Source: Firmicutes bacterium CAG:822
GTDB taxonomy: Bacteria; Bacillota_I; Bacilli_A; RF39; UBA660
Length of the DNA stretch: 7,145 nucleotides
Assembly (NCBI GenBank): GCA_000432855.1
Contig: HF990866.1
Span: 48,423 to 55,567, forward strand
Direction of reading: 5' to 3'
Below the pieces are notes generated by a model, which was not told the origin of the DNA, did not search any database, and was given only the letters and a program-made list of their open reading frames with translations. This document shows, piece after piece, positions 5,876 through 7,145 of this stretch; position 1 is the stretch's first letter, and each line of letters starts with the position of its first letter. The translations under genes and the position numbers were made by a program.

Positions 5876-7066
5876 ATGGCAAAAGAAAAATTTGACCGTT
5901 CAAAACCACATGTTAATATTGGTACTATTGGACACGTTGACCATGGTAAAACAACATTAACTGCGGCTATTACAAAATATTTATCAGATCAAAATCCAAA
6001 ATGGGCTAAATTCGAAGCATATGCTGATATCGATAAAGCTCCAGAAGAAAGAGAACGTGGTATTACTATTAATACTGCTCATATCGAATATGAAACAGCT
6101 AATAGACACTATGCTCACGTTGACTGCCCAGGCCACGCTGACTATGTTAAAAACATGATCACTGGTGCTGCTCAAATGGATGGTGCTATCTTAGTTATTG
6201 CTGCTACAGATGGACCTATGGCACAAACTCGTGAACACATCTTACTTTCACGTCAAGTTGGAGTACCTCGTATGGTTGTATTCTTAAACAAATGTGATAT
6301 GGTAGATGACGAAGAATTATTAGACTTAGTTGAAATGGAAGTACGCGAGCTATTAACTGAATATGGTTATGATGGCGACAATACTCCAATCATCAGAGGT
6401 TCTGCTTTAAAAGCTCTTGAAGGAGATGCTGCTTACGAAGCTAAAATTGGTGAATTAATGGAAGCTGTTGACTCTTGGATCGAAACTCCAACTCGTGACA
6501 ACGATAAACCATTCTTAATGCCAATCGAGGATGTATTCACTATCACTGGACGTGGTACAGTTGTTACTGGACGTGTTGAACGTGGTGAATTAAAATTAAA
6601 TGAAGAAGTTGAAATTGTTGGTCTTAAACCTACTAAGAAAACAGTTGTTACTGGTATCGAAATGTTTAGAAAACAATTAGACTTTACTGAAGCAGGAGAT
6701 AATACTGGATTATTACTTCGTGGTGTTAACCGTGACGAAGTTGAACGTGGTCAAGTTATCGCTAAACCAGGATCAGTTACTCCACATACTAAGTTCAAAG
6801 CTCAAGTTTATGTACTTAGTAAAGAAGAAGGTGGAAGACATACTCCATTCTTCAGTAACTATCGTCCACAATTCTACTTCCGTACAACAGATGTAACTGG
6901 TGTTATCGAATTACCAGAAGGTGTTGAAATGGTAATGCCTGGTGACAACGTTGAAATGACAGTAGAATTAATCGCACCAATCGCTATTGAAAATGGTACT
7001 AAATTCTCTATCCGTGAGGGTGGTAGAACAGTTGGTGCTGGTAACGTTTCAGAAGTTATCGAATAA
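5876..7066 (+). CDS. tuf: Translation elongation factor Tu
   Basis: EF-Tu delivers aminoacyl-tRNA to the ribosomal A-site as a GTP ternary complex. The 396 residues fit the family, with no truncation. GTPase motifs are GHVDHGKTT (19-27), RGITI (61-65) with switch-I T64, DCPGH (83-87) with catalytic H87, NKCD (138-141) and SAL (176-178). The barrel domains II and III are recognisable from GRGTVVTGRVERG and from GGRHTPFFSNYRPQFYFR through to REGGRTVGAG near the C-terminus. A strong GAGGAGG site eight bases upstream fixes the start. Codon use is that of a highly expressed gene, with frequent CGT Arg and GGT Gly and few ATA codons. It is the last gene of the str operon, followed 12 bases later by a terminator hairpin. 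Confidence 0.99.
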   Translation: MAKEKFDRSKPHVNIGTIGHVDHGKTTLTAAITKYLSDQNPKWAKFEAYADIDKAPEERERGITINTAHIEYETANRHYAHVDCPGHADYVKNMITGAAQMDGAILVIAATDGPMAQTREHILLSRQVGVPRMVVFLNKCDMVDDEELLDLVEMEVRELLTEYGYDGDNTPIIRGSALKALEGDAAYEAKIGELMEAVDSWIETPTRDNDKPFLMPIEDVFTITGRGTVVTGRVERGELKLNEEVEIVGLKPTKKTVVTGIEMFRKQLDFTEAGDNTGLLLRGVNRDEVERGQVIAKPGSVTPHTKFKAQVYVLSKEEGGRHTPFFSNYRPQFYFRTTDVTGVIELPEGVEMVMPGDNVEMTVELIAPIAIENGTKFSIREGGRTVGAGNVSEVIE

Positions 7067-7078
7067 TATGTTTAATTT

Positions 7079-7109
7079 AAACCGGAGATTTATTCTCTGG
7101 TTTTTCTTT
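7079..7109 (+). terminator. Intrinsic terminator of the str operon
   Basis: A ten-pair stem (7079-7088 with 7094-7103, one G-U pair) closes a five-base loop. It is followed by a U-rich tail running to 7109, interrupted by a single C. It begins 12 bases after the tuf stop, as expected for the end of this operon. Confidence 0.9.
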
Positions 7110-7121
7110 ATATACTAGGAA

Positions 7122-7141
7122 TTTGCTTTGCAAAAGGCAAA
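7122..7141. other. Small perfect hairpin with GCAA tetraloop after the operon terminator
   Basis: Eight pairs (7122-7129 with 7134-7141, one G-U) close a GCAA, GNRA-type, loop. The sequence is cut by the window end four bases later, so a T-tract on either strand cannot be judged. It may be a back-up or opposing terminator, part of a repeat, or chance. Confidence 0.3.
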
Positions 7142-7145
7142 AGTT

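Noticed and set aside
6999..7010. Ser in place of Ala at the EF-Tu position linked to kirromycin resistance (KFSIREGG)
   Set aside because: Ser is common here in Bacillota EF-Tu, so this is not an unusual change.

Overview
The window comes from a low-GC, AT-rich bacterium that reads the standard bacterial code: tryptophans in conserved ribosomal and elongation-factor positions are all TGG. The ribosomal protein and EF-Tu sequences look like Bacillota, most likely class Bacilli near the Erysipelotrichales/RF39-type gut lineages. That placement is from memory of family sequences and is only moderately secure.

Region 1 (1-2525) is an accessory block on the + strand. It holds the 3' part of a radical SAM/SPASM gene whose 5' end lies outside the window, then a complete second radical SAM gene overlapping it by an ATGA junction, then a 30-codon ORF. 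That small ORF starts inside the end of the second gene behind a consensus Shine-Dalgarno sequence. Two coupled SPASM-type radical SAM enzymes plus a tiny Lys-rich peptide resemble a ribosomally synthesised, post-translationally modified peptide (RiPP) locus. The substrate and the modification are unknown. The second enzyme carries an extra C-terminal cysteine cluster resembling YkgJ-type CxxCxxCC domains and contains 19 cysteines in all.

Region 2 (2526-2785) is an AT-rich intergenic stretch. It holds a near-consensus promoter with an extended -10 element, and a leader hairpin upstream of the rpsL ribosome binding site.

Region 3 (2786-7109) is the conserved str operon in its usual order: rpsL (S12), rpsG (S7), fusA (EF-G), tuf (EF-Tu). 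A probable internal promoter lies before tuf and a clear intrinsic terminator follows it. These genes serve the ribosome decoding centre and small-subunit head, translocation, and aminoacyl-tRNA delivery. The neighbour expected upstream in many Bacillota (rpoB-rpoC, often with an L7Ae-type gene) is absent, so the accessory block sits at a str operon boundary. S12 has Ile at a normally invariant Pro next to the decoding-centre loop. The last 36 bases hold a second small hairpin of unknown role.
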